A stretch of DNA of 64,000 nucleotides from JABDBE01 sp049585795 (GCA_049585795.1 JBAVAQ010000020.1:59805-123804); one strand, 5' to 3'; counted from the first letter of the stretch, positions 50,789-61,211 are shown. Notes: generated by a model not told the origin, from the letters alone. Program-made: numbers and translations.

Positions 50789-52381
50789 TCACACCGATTT
50801 GGAACTTAGAGCCTCTTCCGTCTCCAGCGGCCGACGCGGCAAGCTGGCCAGGGCGAATTGTTTTTGCCAAACCTGCCCCGCCAACTTTTGCCTTGACACC
50901 AGTGCAATCGCCATCGCCATGACGCAATCATCATGCGAGCCAGCCACTGCTGAGGAACTACCATCAGCATGGCGAATAAATGTCCGGCACTCATTTAGAA
51001 GGCGCGGGCTGCGAAAGATGGTCGGCTCAATTGCCAACACTGCCGCCAGGTTCTCGATCATCGCCGGGCGGCTTACCGCGGAGGTCAGCCATCCGTCACG
51101 CCCGCCCTCGCGAAATACGTTCATGCATCCTTCCATGCGCAAGTGGGCTAGGACCGCGTGTCCATGATTATTCTGCTCCACCACTAACAGCCCCTGGTTG
51201 TAGGAATTCGCCAACTCGATCAAGCGCATCGCCAACTCGCGTGGGGGAAAATGCCCGTGCAATTCTGCGCACTGCAGCCCGGTACTTCGCTCGATCACCG
51301 CTGCGCAGGAATAATCACCGTCTGACCCACCTCCGGCCGGATCCACCCCGATGAGATACTGTTTCCCGACCTGCGATGGCAGCCAGATCAGCAGATGCTG
51401 ATTGTCCCGCGTCTCCACTGGTTCGCCGCAGCTTTGCAGAACCCGCTCAATCGCTTCCAAATCAAATACACATTCCCCTGAGGCCCGGAAACACGACACT
51501 GGGTTTTCGGCGAACTCTTGCGCCGCCAACCCCCGCAATTCTGCCCGTTTGGTTCTCCGCCATTCAATCTGCGCTTCCGTCAATCCAGCCTGCTGGATCA
51601 ACTGCTCCTCTTCGGCCGTGGGCGGTTCTGTTGCCACCTTTTTTTTCGCCACCTGATATTCGTTCCCGTACCACCAGGGAAAAAAGTGTCGTACATATCC
51701 GGTCTCCTCCGCCCGCTGCCACTCCTCATAGAAGACGCCCGCGGCCCCGTTGGGCGTCGACTCGAGTACGATCTCCCCGTTCTCCGGAACCGCAGACCGC
51801 AACGAAGCCAGCGTTTCTTCCACATCCCCGGGCCAGCGGGCGACCTCCGAACAATGAAGATTGTGAATAGTCATCCCGCGGCCCGCATTCGCATCCGCTG
51901 CCGTCGCCACGCGATACTCGCTATCGAGTCGCGAAAAGACGATCTGGCGGATGTTGGCGCGCGAAGTCACAAGCGCGCCGTCTTGCATCCCCTTGGGCAG
52001 GTTCTCCCAGAAGCGATGCACGATCTTGAAAATTTCCTCTGCCGATTCCTGGTCGTGCGCTACTTGCACCGTTACCGTTCCAGGTTGAGTGATGGTCTGA
52101 ATGAAAAATCGCGCGGCCACATACGTCGTGATCCCAAGTTGCCGTGCCTTCAACACGATGCTTCGCTTCGTGTGGTTTCGCGAGAACTCTATCTGCGCCC
52201 GGTTCGGCCTCAACCGGATCAGCTCGCGAGTCTTACTGCGAACCTTTAGTAAGGCTTCGATGAGCAAGTCTCGCACTGTAACCTCTGTGACTGCGTCCCC
52301 GATCGGCATCAAGGAGCACTCCCTGAAAGGCCGCAAATCTAACCATGCCCCCAAATCTCTAAGCAGAGAAAGATCACTCAT
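50789..52381 (-). CDS. Phage terminase large subunit
   Basis: A 530-residue DNA-packaging ATPase/nuclease. ATPase: Walker A-like SIVLKARQLGITTY, Walker B region IHNLHCSEVARW, coupling LESTPNGAAG. Nuclease: acidic residues in YLIGVDPAGGGSDGDYS and the C-terminal GSHDDCVMAMAIAL. ATG 52381 (MSDLSLL) is preferred over TTG 52390. It is followed by the portal gene after about 100 bases. Confidence 0.92.
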   Translation of the reverse strand: MSDLSLLRDLGAWLDLRPFRECSLMPIGDAVTEVTVRDLLIEALLKVRSKTRELIRLRPNRAQIEFSRNHTKRSIVLKARQLGITTYVAARFFIQTITQPGTVTVQVAHDQESAEEIFKIVHRFWENLPKGMQDGALVTSRANIRQIVFSRLDSEYRVATAADANAGRGMTIHNLHCSEVARWPGDVEETLASLRSAVPENGEIVLESTPNGAAGVFYEEWQRAEETGYVRHFFPWWYGNEYQVAKKKVATEPPTAEEEQLIQQAGLTEAQIEWRRTKRAELRGLAAQEFAENPVSCFRASGECVFDLEAIERVLQSCGEPVETRDNQHLLIWLPSQVGKQYLIGVDPAGGGSDGDYSCAAVIERSTGLQCAELHGHFPPRELAMRLIELANSYNQGLLVVEQNNHGHAVLAHLRMEGCMNVFREGGRDGWLTSAVSRPAMIENLAAVLAIEPTIFRSPRLLNECRTFIRHADGSSSAVAGSHDDCVMAMAIALVSRQKLAGQVWQKQFALASLPRRPLETEEALSSKSV

Positions 52382-52436
52382 CGCCAGCAACCGTTCTGTT
52401 CATGCGTTGAACAAAATCCCGGCCCGGTGGCCCCGT

Positions 52437-54683
52437 TCACTGACCGCCTTCCGCATGTCCTGGATTCTCGGGCACAAAAACCAGCGCCCCAGTTTCCCAT
52501 CCAGAGCCAAACAGGTTCTGATTGATTCCCATAAGGTCGTATTGGTATTCAGCGGAAAGCGTCGCACCGTGATCTACAACCGGCGACGACTCTGTCGGTC
52601 GCAGATCTACCGGTGGCCCTGTGGTCACATCCGCGTAGTAGGTTGTCCCGGAATTTTGTTGCGTGCCGAGCAGATAATTCACCAGCTGAGTGTTGCTCAT
52701 TAGTGTCGCCCCGGAGGATTTCAGCGTATCCAGCATTACGCCCACTTGATGGGGCGCGAGCTCATTGACGTGCCAGAAGATTCCAAAGGGAACGCCCCAA
52801 ACTGCGGATTTGAACACCATCGCCTGCAGTTTGTTCGCCAGTTGGCTATCGCTCAAGTTTTGGAAATTCGGGACCACTCCTTGGCTCAGAACATTCTGCA
52901 CGTCGATTCCGCTAGCGGCGACTGTGGCCGCATTCGGAGCCGGGTCCATCGAACCCGAGCCACGGGCACCCGAGAATCCAGCCGCAACTGTGATTGCCTC
53001 CGTCGACGGATCTTCGTAGCTACCGGGATATATGTACACCCGATTCGTCGGCAAACCGGTCAAGTTCGCATTCATCCATGATTTGGACCAATCAATCTCG
53101 TCTGTCATCAAGCGAGTTTTATCCTCGAGCAGCAGGTAAGGAGAACTCTTAATGTCTTGCCCCGAAACATCCGCCAAATCCTCGCTCTTCACCGCCGATT
53201 TCATGTTTGGATCTTCCGTCACCGAAAAAACCCCGCGCTGGTTCAGGGTGTAGACGATGCCACCCAACGTATCCAAACCTGCCGGCACCAGGTCTGTTCC
53301 CGAGGAGCTAAGGTTCCAACTCACCTGCGCATTCGGATCGCCCGGCGCCGCAATCGTGAACTGCCCATTGGAAATCGAAAGCGTCACGCTCGTGGCAGCG
53401 CTACCCGTGTACTGAATGGTGAACGCATTCGGAAAGACAAAATACTGATGCGAGACCGAGTGGCAATTCACATCCCACCCCGCATTGATCCAGGACTGGA
53501 AAGTCGGAATCAACTGTTGCGACAGTGGATATCCCGTAACCACGGCGATACTGAGCGGAATGCCCTTCGCTTGAATCATAGGCAACAGCGATTCAATGTA
53601 CTGGTGCGAACCATCCACTAGGCCAGGGTCGTCGTACGTCACCGTGATTCGCGCCGGATACTGCATGAAACCGCGCACATTAGGTGGCGTATCCGCCGGA
53701 ATGTTGTTGCCGCCGTCAATCGGGCCGGGAGCACCAGTCACGTCTGTCGAAACGCCTGTCGCCAGGTTGTTGGCATAAAGGTGGCAGTACGAATACGTGA
53801 CCGCCGCCGTGTTATCCATCAATCCATAAGTACGATTTGCATAAGCGCGGCAGTTCTTCAACTCAATCGCTGTCGGTGTTCCGTCAAACCGGTAACCGAC
53901 ATAGTTTCGATGAGCATCCGTGTTGTAAATGTGTATGTCCCCAGGCGTCCCAGTAGGATGGACGTAAAACCCGATGGGCACGGTCGCATTCGGAACCTGA
54001 CTGTCTGCCATCATGTTCGCCAGCCACAGGTGGTCGCTGCCCCCCTGCACTTGCACCCCATAGCCGTCGTACCAATCAAGCTTTATGTGCTGAATCTCAA
54101 CGTAGCTGACCCCATCAATGTTGATCAGCGCCTGCCCGCTCAAAATGATCGGCGACACCGAGCCATAATGCGTAACTGGATTGCCCGCTGCTGACCACAC
54201 ATAAAGATTCTGTGCAACTGGGTCGTAGTACCAATCCCGGTCATGCGCCAGCAAATTCTCTGCGCTCTGTGAATTTCCCCACACCGTGCCGAACTGCACA
54301 AACTTCAGTTGCGAGATCGGCTGGGTCGCATGGAGCGTGATCTGCCAGACATTGCCGTTACTAGTCGTCCATTGCGAAGCAGTCGTCGCATAAAGACCCG
54401 TGAACTCCGGCGGCCGCCCATTGCCATAGGCATCGAACTTAATCACATTCCCCGCCACGCCACTCGATGGCGGGGTGAGCCACTCATTCCAAACCGCGTC
54501 CCGCTTGAATAAAATCACGTCCCCAGGCTGAAAGGTCGAAATTCCAACTTTCAACAAAGTCCGCCACGGAGTCTGAGGCGAAAGTCCGTTGTTCCCGTTG
54601 CTCCCCGCCGGATCCACGTAGTAAGTCGTCGCCGAAGCCAGTCCAGTGACTATCATCACCACGAATACAATTTGCCTAAGCAT
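52437..54683 (-). CDS. Secreted beta-helix plus polysaccharide deacetylase-like protein
   Basis: A 748-residue product. Signal peptide MLRQIVFVVMIVTGLASA (ATG 54683, AGAGGTC upstream; earlier codons from 54824 lack homology). Residues about 20-330 look like a right-handed beta-helix (TYYVDPAGSNGNNGLSPQTP, DGVSYVEIQHIKLDWYDGYG). About 340-640 resembles a NodB-like carbohydrate esterase domain (ARITVTYDDPGLVDGSHQYI, DVNCHSVSHQYF with candidate metal Asp/His). The end returns to beta structure. It would suit a polysaccharide depolymerase, but the export signal is odd for a virion protein. Confidence 0.7.
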   Translation of the reverse strand: MLRQIVFVVMIVTGLASATTYYVDPAGSNGNNGLSPQTPWRTLLKVGISTFQPGDVILFKRDAVWNEWLTPPSSGVAGNVIKFDAYGNGRPPEFTGLYATTASQWTTSNGNVWQITLHATQPISQLKFVQFGTVWGNSQSAENLLAHDRDWYYDPVAQNLYVWSAAGNPVTHYGSVSPIILSGQALINIDGVSYVEIQHIKLDWYDGYGVQVQGGSDHLWLANMMADSQVPNATVPIGFYVHPTGTPGDIHIYNTDAHRNYVGYRFDGTPTAIELKNCRAYANRTYGLMDNTAAVTYSYCHLYANNLATGVSTDVTGAPGPIDGGNNIPADTPPNVRGFMQYPARITVTYDDPGLVDGSHQYIESLLPMIQAKGIPLSIAVVTGYPLSQQLIPTFQSWINAGWDVNCHSVSHQYFVFPNAFTIQYTGSAATSVTLSISNGQFTIAAPGDPNAQVSWNLSSSGTDLVPAGLDTLGGIVYTLNQRGVFSVTEDPNMKSAVKSEDLADVSGQDIKSSPYLLLEDKTRLMTDEIDWSKSWMNANLTGLPTNRVYIYPGSYEDPSTEAITVAAGFSGARGSGSMDPAPNAATVAASGIDVQNVLSQGVVPNFQNLSDSQLANKLQAMVFKSAVWGVPFGIFWHVNELAPHQVGVMLDTLKSSGATLMSNTQLVNYLLGTQQNSGTTYYADVTTGPPVDLRPTESSPVVDHGATLSAEYQYDLMGINQNLFGSGWETGALVFVPENPGHAEGGQ

Positions 54684-54720
54684 CCTAAGACCTCTTAAGT
54701 GTCTGGAGAAAACAAGAAAA

Positions 54721-54754
54721 CTGCGAACCGAGAACCGCGAACTGATAACTGCGG
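54721..54754. repeat. Heptamer repeat between fibre and beta-helix genes
   Basis: Units CTGCGAA, CCGAGAA, CCGCGAA, CTGATAA, CTGCGG in phase. Same unit type (CYGNGAA) as 61175-61209 and 28398-28432. It occupies much of the 83-base gap. Confidence 0.65.
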
Positions 54755-54766
54755 TGAATCCAAATC

Positions 54767-57700
54767 TCAGTTCTCCATCTGGTAAGTGACAGTTGCGACA
54801 ATGCCGGCCGCAACTGTGCCGCATCCTGCAGCCGCTGTGGTTACTTTCACCCTGAGAAGATGCCCAGCCGGGACGTTCGCGCTTCCCGTCACCTGGGGGT
54901 AGAAGTTATTGCCGGACGTCATGGTAATGGAATAACTGCCCACTTCAGCCGCCGCAGTTCCGTCCCAGACCTGCACCGTTGCGTAAGGGGAACAGATGAG
55001 TGGCGCGGTGCCAGCTGCGAGATCAAAGCCGGTAATCGTAATCGCCGCGGGTAACGTCCAGTTGCAATACTGCACCAGTGCGCCAGCGCCAGCCAGGGGA
55101 CAGCTAAACGTCATCTGCGCTTCACCGCGAACGTAAGCCGTCGTGGCCAGCTTCGTGGAATTGTCGCCGGTGGTTGCCGTGGGCGCTGCGGGCGTTCCGG
55201 TGAAGGTTGGTGATGCCGCTGGGGCATACCCCTGAGCTTGCACGTAAGCCGTAGTCGCAATCTTGGTCGAGCTGTCGCCCGTCGTCGGCGTCGGTGCCGT
55301 CGCCGTTCCGCCGACTGTTAGCCCTCCAGCACCAATGCGATTTGGAACTGAACAGGACGTGGTCAGGACATCGTTGCTACTCCCCGAGCCGTCCCATGTG
55401 TAGAGCGCCACCGTCGAGTCACAGCTCCCGTTTAGCGTATCCCCGTCCCGATTGTTGGTGATGGTGACGGGCGGCCCGGTATTGCGCCGTGTGCCGACGA
55501 GGGTCACGTCAGTAGTGGCGTAGTTGTTGGAGATATCGACCACTGTGCCGGACCCGTTAAAATTTCTGTTGGGATCGCTTGGTTGTCCTGAAGCATCAAT
55601 AATCGTCACCCCGCCAGTGGAAGCCTGCTGTTGCCCAATCTCCCAACAGACGTTCGCTGTCTCACAATGCGTGGAGCGCGAACTGAACACTCCCGTTTCT
55701 GAGGTTTCAAACCCGATCTGCACCATGTTCGTATTGGCTACCGGCGTCGTGATCGAACATTTATCGGCGGCGGCGGTCACGCCGTCAATGCCTCGTATTC
55801 CTTTGCCGTAAGCAAAAATATATTCTGTCGGCCAGGGTCCGGGTGTTGACGTGGGATTGCAATTGTTGGCGTGCGCGTCGGCCGCCGGACTGGGGTAGAT
55901 GATCATATTGCTGTAAGGGCCGGAGTTTTGCACGCCCCCGGACTGCATGCTATCGATGACCAGCCCGATAAAATTGAAATTCTGGATTCCCACATCCTCT
56001 ACGTAGGTCATCTCTTCCGAGTAGATGTTGCGCACCCCGATGCATCCCGTGGCCGGCGCGAGATCGTCGCAATCCAGAGTCACACCCCTAATCCCGATTC
56101 CATACTGTCCGCCGGTGCTGACGCCATACGTCCCGATCCCAAAATCGACCAAGGGCGTCCCCGCAATCACGGTGCATGTGCCCACCGAGGTCTGCGTCGT
56201 CAGCTGAGGTTGTGCGTAAGTGATATTGCTGCCACTGGCGCTCTGCACCAACTGGATGCCCACGAAACTGGCGTCGGAGGCATTGGCGCAGCCAATCTGC
56301 ACCGGCTCCAGCGGAACTGCGGCCTGACCAAACGCGCCAGCCGTGTTCGTGAAGCTAACGGTCACGGTGCCGTTTGAAGCCCGCACCAGAGCGCCAGCCG
56401 AAAGACTGGCGTTGCGCGCATTGGCGATTGCCTTGAAAGCGGCCGACGCTTTGATCTTGCTTCCCCCACGTGCTCCGACTCCACCAGTTCCGAAAATCCT
56501 AGTCTGCTGGGGCAGCACCCAGGGAGTGCTGATGTCAACCTCTTGATTGGCGCCGCCGTCGAAGATCACCGTGGTCGAACTACCCGGCGAGCCCGAGTTG
56601 GGGCAGTTGGCGAACGGGTTGCTTCCCAAAGCACCGGTCTTAATCCCGTCCCAGGTGAGATACATGATGCCGCCCCCGTTGGTACTGAGCAGGGTGCAAG
56701 CATTTGAGATCTGGGTCTCGATATCAGAGCCTGCTTGCTGCGTCGCCTCCACCACGGTCATCGGACTTCCGCTCGCACCTCCAACCTGGACTTCACCCGT
56801 CCAGTTTTCCGCCCCCGAATTGTTCGTGGTCAAAATTGAGTTATTCGCGGTTGCCATGCGCGTCGGCGAACCACTCGCTCCACCAATGATCAGGTCGTTG
56901 GCTGCCGTCATCGGATTGGATAACGCCGATTGTACGTCGGCTCCGGCAATCAGCATGGCGTAGGTCCCCCCACTGGAATTGGTAGAAAGCACGCGCCCCA
57001 AAACCTGCCCCGGTCCCGGATATGTCGCACCCGCATCATGACAATCGCCCGCCACCGTGCTGCTGATCTGCACGTAATCGCCTGACGTCGTGGCTCCATC
57101 GAACACGCAGGACGCTTGTCCTCCCCGCGCGATCTGAGCGCTTAGTGTCGTTCCCGCGCCGTCCACCACTACTCCGATGACGCCATTGGTATCGGAGGTC
57201 GAAGTGATGATCGCCGTCGCTGGCGTGCCCGTTACCTTCGCCAGTTTGTTAAGCGTAGTGCCCGTCGCCGCGGCGTTAGGAATGTCCGTTGCCACCGCTC
57301 CGCCTGTCGTATCCATATACGTGCCCGCATACAAGTGCTTCGGACGAAGCGTGGGAGAGCCAATGTCTTTCACATTGTCGGACCATGGCTTCAGATTGAA
57401 CCCAGAATCCACAACCCAGCGCAGAGAACCCTGTAACCAAAAGCCGATCCCTAGCCCTGACTGCGGTATTCCCGATGCTTCCGCGTCGGCGGCGACCAAG
57501 ACGTAGTTGTCGGAGGCATCGAAGCCCAGCCGCAGCCGCTCATAGTCGGACGCATCCGTCCGCGTCCCGTAGACGTTAAGCGTCTGCGGGTTTGCGCCGT
57601 TGTACTCTTCCAGCGTATTCGCGTCCAGGTTGAACACATTCAGCAGCCCTAACTGAACCGGCTGACCATTGTTACTGATCACCTTCGGACAGTGGCAGGT

Positions 57701-60700
57701 CGAGTCGAACCAGAAAATTCCATAGTTCGGAATTCCGACTGGCTGCGACGTCTCGGCCAGTTCGATCACATCGGCCACGCTGCAATTCGCGTTGCCATTC
57801 GCCTGAACTCCAGTGACGAAACTGCCGTTGCACTGCGTGGGCGTCTGCGCCAGTTGCGTCGCCGTGTTCGCGTTCTCGGAGACGTCCCCGTTGCTATCGA
57901 GCACTGCAACCCCGGCCACCGCACCACCATTCTCTGAAACTTGAAGCTGCCCACCCGCGCCGAACCCAATCGCCGACGTCCCAGTCGGCGCAGGACTCAA
58001 GGTTCCATAGCTGCCTTGCACCGCCCACGATCCCACCCCGGTCGTTAGCAACGAACTAGCCTGTGCCGTCCCGGCGACCGTCAGCGAATTGTCTAGTTGC
58101 ACGTTGGTCTTGAATTCTTTTAGTCCCGATGTCAATCGCTCCAACCAGCTTGTTCCATCGCCCACGTTCCCGATGTAGTTCGAAAGTGAGACCGGAGCTC
58201 CAAAGCTGATTCCCACCGTCGCCGGGTTTCCGTTCCCCTGGTCATATCCGATGAAGGCATCATTCGCATCATTCGATGGACGGTTGTTGGCAGTAGCAAT
58301 GGTCTTCTGGAAATTAGAATCGGAAAGCGTGATGATGTGCCCCGGCCCTGTACCCAGAGTTGGAAAGTTTAGCCGTCCTTTGAGGTTCGTGAGCAACCCG
58401 CCATCTTGATTGGGTTTCACCGCCAACAAGAATGCGCCCTGATCATAGAATGTCCCTGGGGCCTCGGATGTATAGCAACTCAACCAAATTGGCGTCCAGC
58501 CATCGACAGCACTGCAGTTCGTCGAAATCACCGCGGGAGCGCCCACGCCCTGCACGCCCACAATATCGCTTGGCGCATCCTCCATCCAGGCTGTCGCTGC
58601 ATCCAGAACGCTGCCCGAATCATGGTTGGTCGCGAGGATCAAGTTCCCCGGCCAGAAATTCAAAAGTGGAAAATAGGTGGGAGTCGCCACTGCGTAAGTC
58701 TGCAGCGCCGCCTGCGTGTCGGTGAAAGTGCAAACTCCATTCGCGCAGGCCGAAGCCCGAACCACGTTGGTCGCCACTGCGTAACTACCGGTTCCATAAG
58801 GTGCTTGCTCCCGGGGATTGTTCGGAGCCAGGTAGGTCACCCGCAGCAAATCAAATGTACTGGCTCCGGCAATGTCCGGCGTCGTTACCGTTATATTGCC
58901 GGATCCATTGGTTAGCGCGTGGCCTGCGTAAAGTGGGTTCGAAGCTCCGTAGCCCGTATTGTGAGCGACGATGTAATAGCGGTAGTCCGTACTTCCTGAG
59001 TTAGCAAATTGAGGAATGGAGCCCGCCGGCGCTACCGCGCCTCCTATCTTTACCGTCGCTCCCTGAGCAATTACCCCTGCTTCCCCAATCGCTCCCGTCG
59101 GGTTCGTGCAACTCCCGACTTCCTCATAAACATTGTCCAGTTCGAATCCGCCGTAGCCCCCGCGTTGTATTCCTGCACGCACTCCATATTGTGCATATCC
59201 CTCAATCACGCTATCAGAAATCTTGACGGTATTGCCGCTCTGCCAGTCAATTCCGTTGCCGGAACACTGCAACGAAATATTCAGGTGCTTCAGCCAGCCC
59301 ACCGCTGCATTGCTGCTGAACGGTCCCGGCGCATAAATCACAGGATTGCAGACGCTCGCGTTACACAGTACCCCATAGTCGGTCGATCCTGTGGCCAGCG
59401 CGGTGTCCAGTCCGTCGAGAAGAAACGACTGATCGTTGTCCACTTGAACGTAGCTGCTGAAAGTTCCCCCCGTTGGCGGGATCCTAGTGGTCACATTGAG
59501 CAGTCTTGTCTTTTGGGCATTGACCTCGATGAAGGGATTTTGGCCGCCCACCATCATCGGTCGTCCACGCGGGTTTAAGAGAGTAATGTCCAGAAAGGCG
59601 TTCGCATTGGAAGGATCCCCCGCAAAAATGCAAGTGTCCGGCATGTTGCAGTCGATGATCGATCCCGAAAAGTCCACCGTCACGTTGGAAGCACGCACCG
59701 AAACCCTGGCATACGCCTGCAGTTCACCCGGTGGCACAATTATTTTTCCAGATTGTGATGGCCCCGACGGATTGCTCGCAACAAACCGCGCCGCAATCAA
59801 TGCTTCTTGTAGACCGCCCGATGCGCTCGTGATGCTATACCCGGCTGAGTGCGCGTTGAGAGTCGTGAACTGCAAGGTTCCGGCCTGACCGTTCCCGGTG
59901 CAGGTCCCACCGGTGACTAACACCGCCTCTGCCGTGCCCGTCCCCGAGATATAAACGTAATACCATGGCTCCGTGCCCGTTACCCCTGACGCGCACACGG
60001 CCAGATTCACGGTCTGCGGCCCCGTTGTACTGAGGTTGCTGGCTGGCGATTGAGTCCAGTTAAAGTCTGTTGCATACTTCACCGCCTGCATTCCCGCCGT
60101 CACACCACCACCCGCTTCGGGTTCGTATTCCCCAGCCGATGCCACGTAAGTCATGACCTGGTTGTCGGTGGGCGCGGTGGTAGCCACGGGAACATTCTGT
60201 ATGGACACCGCGTTGCTGCTGCTGCCGCATCCTCCCCAACTGGAATCTCCATGCAGGCACAGCGTGTTGTTCGCGGTGCCCGTGCCCAACTCGCCCGCAG
60301 GGACTAGCCCAGCTGTCAATCCGGCTTTCCCCGCGAGTCCGATGTCCACGTAGTTTTTAGTGGAAGCTTGGCCGGGCGCGACGGGGTCACCGCTGAGCGT
60401 CAGTGGCCCCGTCATCGTACCGCCGGCCGTGCTCACGTACGATCCGCTCCCCACGTTCTGCGTCGCGTTGTCCACATATTCCTTGGTGGCCGCATCGGTT
60501 GGGTTTACCGGCGTGGGCAGGCTCGGCGACACACTGAACTGCTTCGTGCCCACAATCGTTTCCGGTCCCGCGAGATGGACCACGGCCGCGTCATTGGCCT
60601 TGCCCGCCAGCGCAGCATTCACGTACTGCTCTGTCGCCATCTGCGAAGCCGAACCGCTTGCACCCAGCGTTGTTCGCACGGCCGATATGGTCGTCGGCGA

Positions 60701-61042
60701 ACTCGTAGGAACCACCCAGTATTCCGTTTTCACCGTCCCATCATTCAATTGGTACACGACCGTATAAACCGTATTGGCGGGGGTCGCGTTTGCGTTTGGA
60801 ACCAAGCTCACCGACAATGCCCCGCCCGCCCCGAGGGAGACACTGGTATTTCCGGCAGCGACCGCCCCCTGCGCCGCAGTGGTAAACTCCGGCCACGAAA
60901 TCAAGAGCGTTCCTCCGGCCGGAGTTCCGTCTGCGCGAAACACGGTATCGTCGATCGTCGTGGTGGTAAGCGTTTGAGCCGATGCGGCCAGCGCCAGCAG
61001 CAAAAGAAAAAGCCACCCGTAAGGGCGGCGCGCCTCGAACAT
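54767..61042 (-). CDS. Giant phage fibre/spike-like protein with signal peptide
   Basis: A 2091-residue product. Residues 1-22 (MFEARRPYGWLFLLLLALAA then SAQ) form a Sec signal peptide. Tail-fibre repeats of the form DAATKEYVD/ASTKNYVD occur near 190-240 and GDSSTKIATTAYV/GDNSTKLATTAYV near 1940-1990. Two long beta-helix-type regions lie between (about 440-880 and 1410-1850). The C-terminus (WTLPAAITITGFDLAAGTAP) looks like a receptor-binding jelly roll. GGAGGAG ribosome site. A large surface or virion fibre is the best reading. Confidence 0.8.
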   Translation of the reverse strand: MFEARRPYGWLFLLLLALAASAQTLTTTTIDDTVFRADGTPAGGTLLISWPEFTTAAQGAVAAGNTSVSLGAGGALSVSLVPNANATPANTVYTVVYQLNDGTVKTEYWVVPTSSPTTISAVRTTLGASGSASQMATEQYVNAALAGKANDAAVVHLAGPETIVGTKQFSVSPSLPTPVNPTDAATKEYVDNATQNVGSGSYVSTAGGTMTGPLTLSGDPVAPGQASTKNYVDIGLAGKAGLTAGLVPAGELGTGTANNTLCLHGDSSWGGCGSSSNAVSIQNVPVATTAPTDNQVMTYVASAGEYEPEAGGGVTAGMQAVKYATDFNWTQSPASNLSTTGPQTVNLAVCASGVTGTEPWYYVYISGTGTAEAVLVTGGTCTGNGQAGTLQFTTLNAHSAGYSITSASGGLQEALIAARFVASNPSGPSQSGKIIVPPGELQAYARVSVRASNVTVDFSGSIIDCNMPDTCIFAGDPSNANAFLDITLLNPRGRPMMVGGQNPFIEVNAQKTRLLNVTTRIPPTGGTFSSYVQVDNDQSFLLDGLDTALATGSTDYGVLCNASVCNPVIYAPGPFSSNAAVGWLKHLNISLQCSGNGIDWQSGNTVKISDSVIEGYAQYGVRAGIQRGGYGGFELDNVYEEVGSCTNPTGAIGEAGVIAQGATVKIGGAVAPAGSIPQFANSGSTDYRYYIVAHNTGYGASNPLYAGHALTNGSGNITVTTPDIAGASTFDLLRVTYLAPNNPREQAPYGTGSYAVATNVVRASACANGVCTFTDTQAALQTYAVATPTYFPLLNFWPGNLILATNHDSGSVLDAATAWMEDAPSDIVGVQGVGAPAVISTNCSAVDGWTPIWLSCYTSEAPGTFYDQGAFLLAVKPNQDGGLLTNLKGRLNFPTLGTGPGHIITLSDSNFQKTIATANNRPSNDANDAFIGYDQGNGNPATVGISFGAPVSLSNYIGNVGDGTSWLERLTSGLKEFKTNVQLDNSLTVAGTAQASSLLTTGVGSWAVQGSYGTLSPAPTGTSAIGFGAGGQLQVSENGGAVAGVAVLDSNGDVSENANTATQLAQTPTQCNGSFVTGVQANGNANCSVADVIELAETSQPVGIPNYGIFWFDSTCHCPKVISNNGQPVQLGLLNVFNLDANTLEEYNGANPQTLNVYGTRTDASDYERLRLGFDASDNYVLVAADAEASGIPQSGLGIGFWLQGSLRWVVDSGFNLKPWSDNVKDIGSPTLRPKHLYAGTYMDTTGGAVATDIPNAAATGTTLNKLAKVTGTPATAIITSTSDTNGVIGVVVDGAGTTLSAQIARGGQASCVFDGATTSGDYVQISSTVAGDCHDAGATYPGPGQVLGRVLSTNSSGGTYAMLIAGADVQSALSNPMTAANDLIIGGASGSPTRMATANNSILTTNNSGAENWTGEVQVGGASGSPMTVVEATQQAGSDIETQISNACTLLSTNGGGIMYLTWDGIKTGALGSNPFANCPNSGSPGSSTTVIFDGGANQEVDISTPWVLPQQTRIFGTGGVGARGGSKIKASAAFKAIANARNASLSAGALVRASNGTVTVSFTNTAGAFGQAAVPLEPVQIGCANASDASFVGIQLVQSASGSNITYAQPQLTTQTSVGTCTVIAGTPLVDFGIGTYGVSTGGQYGIGIRGVTLDCDDLAPATGCIGVRNIYSEEMTYVEDVGIQNFNFIGLVIDSMQSGGVQNSGPYSNMIIYPSPAADAHANNCNPTSTPGPWPTEYIFAYGKGIRGIDGVTAAADKCSITTPVANTNMVQIGFETSETGVFSSRSTHCETANVCWEIGQQQASTGGVTIIDASGQPSDPNRNFNGSGTVVDISNNYATTDVTLVGTRRNTGPPVTITNNRDGDTLNGSCDSTVALYTWDGSGSSNDVLTTSCSVPNRIGAGGLTVGGTATAPTPTTGDSSTKIATTAYVQAQGYAPAASPTFTGTPAAPTATTGDNSTKLATTAYVRGEAQMTFSCPLAGAGALVQYCNWTLPAAITITGFDLAAGTAPLICSPYATVQVWDGTAAAEVGSYSITMTSGNNFYPQVTGSANVPAGHLLRVKVTTAAAGCGTVAAGIVATVTYQMEN

Positions 61043-61174
61043 AACTCCTCCGTTGCTTTACCGTGCCTCAGAATTCCGAGAAAGTTCACACCTCAGCGTC
61101 CGCCTGGCTTGTCGCGAGGCCAATCACGCTGAGTTGTTTCTGAATAAAGCGAGAAACTCGATTTGCTTTTTGAA

Positions 61175-61209
61175 CTGAGAACCGGGAACTCAGAACCAGG
61201 AACTGAAAT
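61175..61209. repeat. Five in-phase heptamers upstream of the fibre gene
   Basis: CTGAGAA, CCGGGAA, CTCAGAA, CCAGGAA, CTGAAAT in exact 7-base phase, ending three bases before the phosphatase stop (61212). The 169-base gap to the fibre gene holds nothing else recognised. Confidence 0.7.
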
Positions 61210-61211
61210 CC

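Noticed and set aside
60368..61132. 254-residue plus-strand frame over the fibre gene 5' end
   Set aside because: Arg/His/Gly-rich antisense translation of repetitive fibre DNA; the minus strand has signal peptide and ribosome site.
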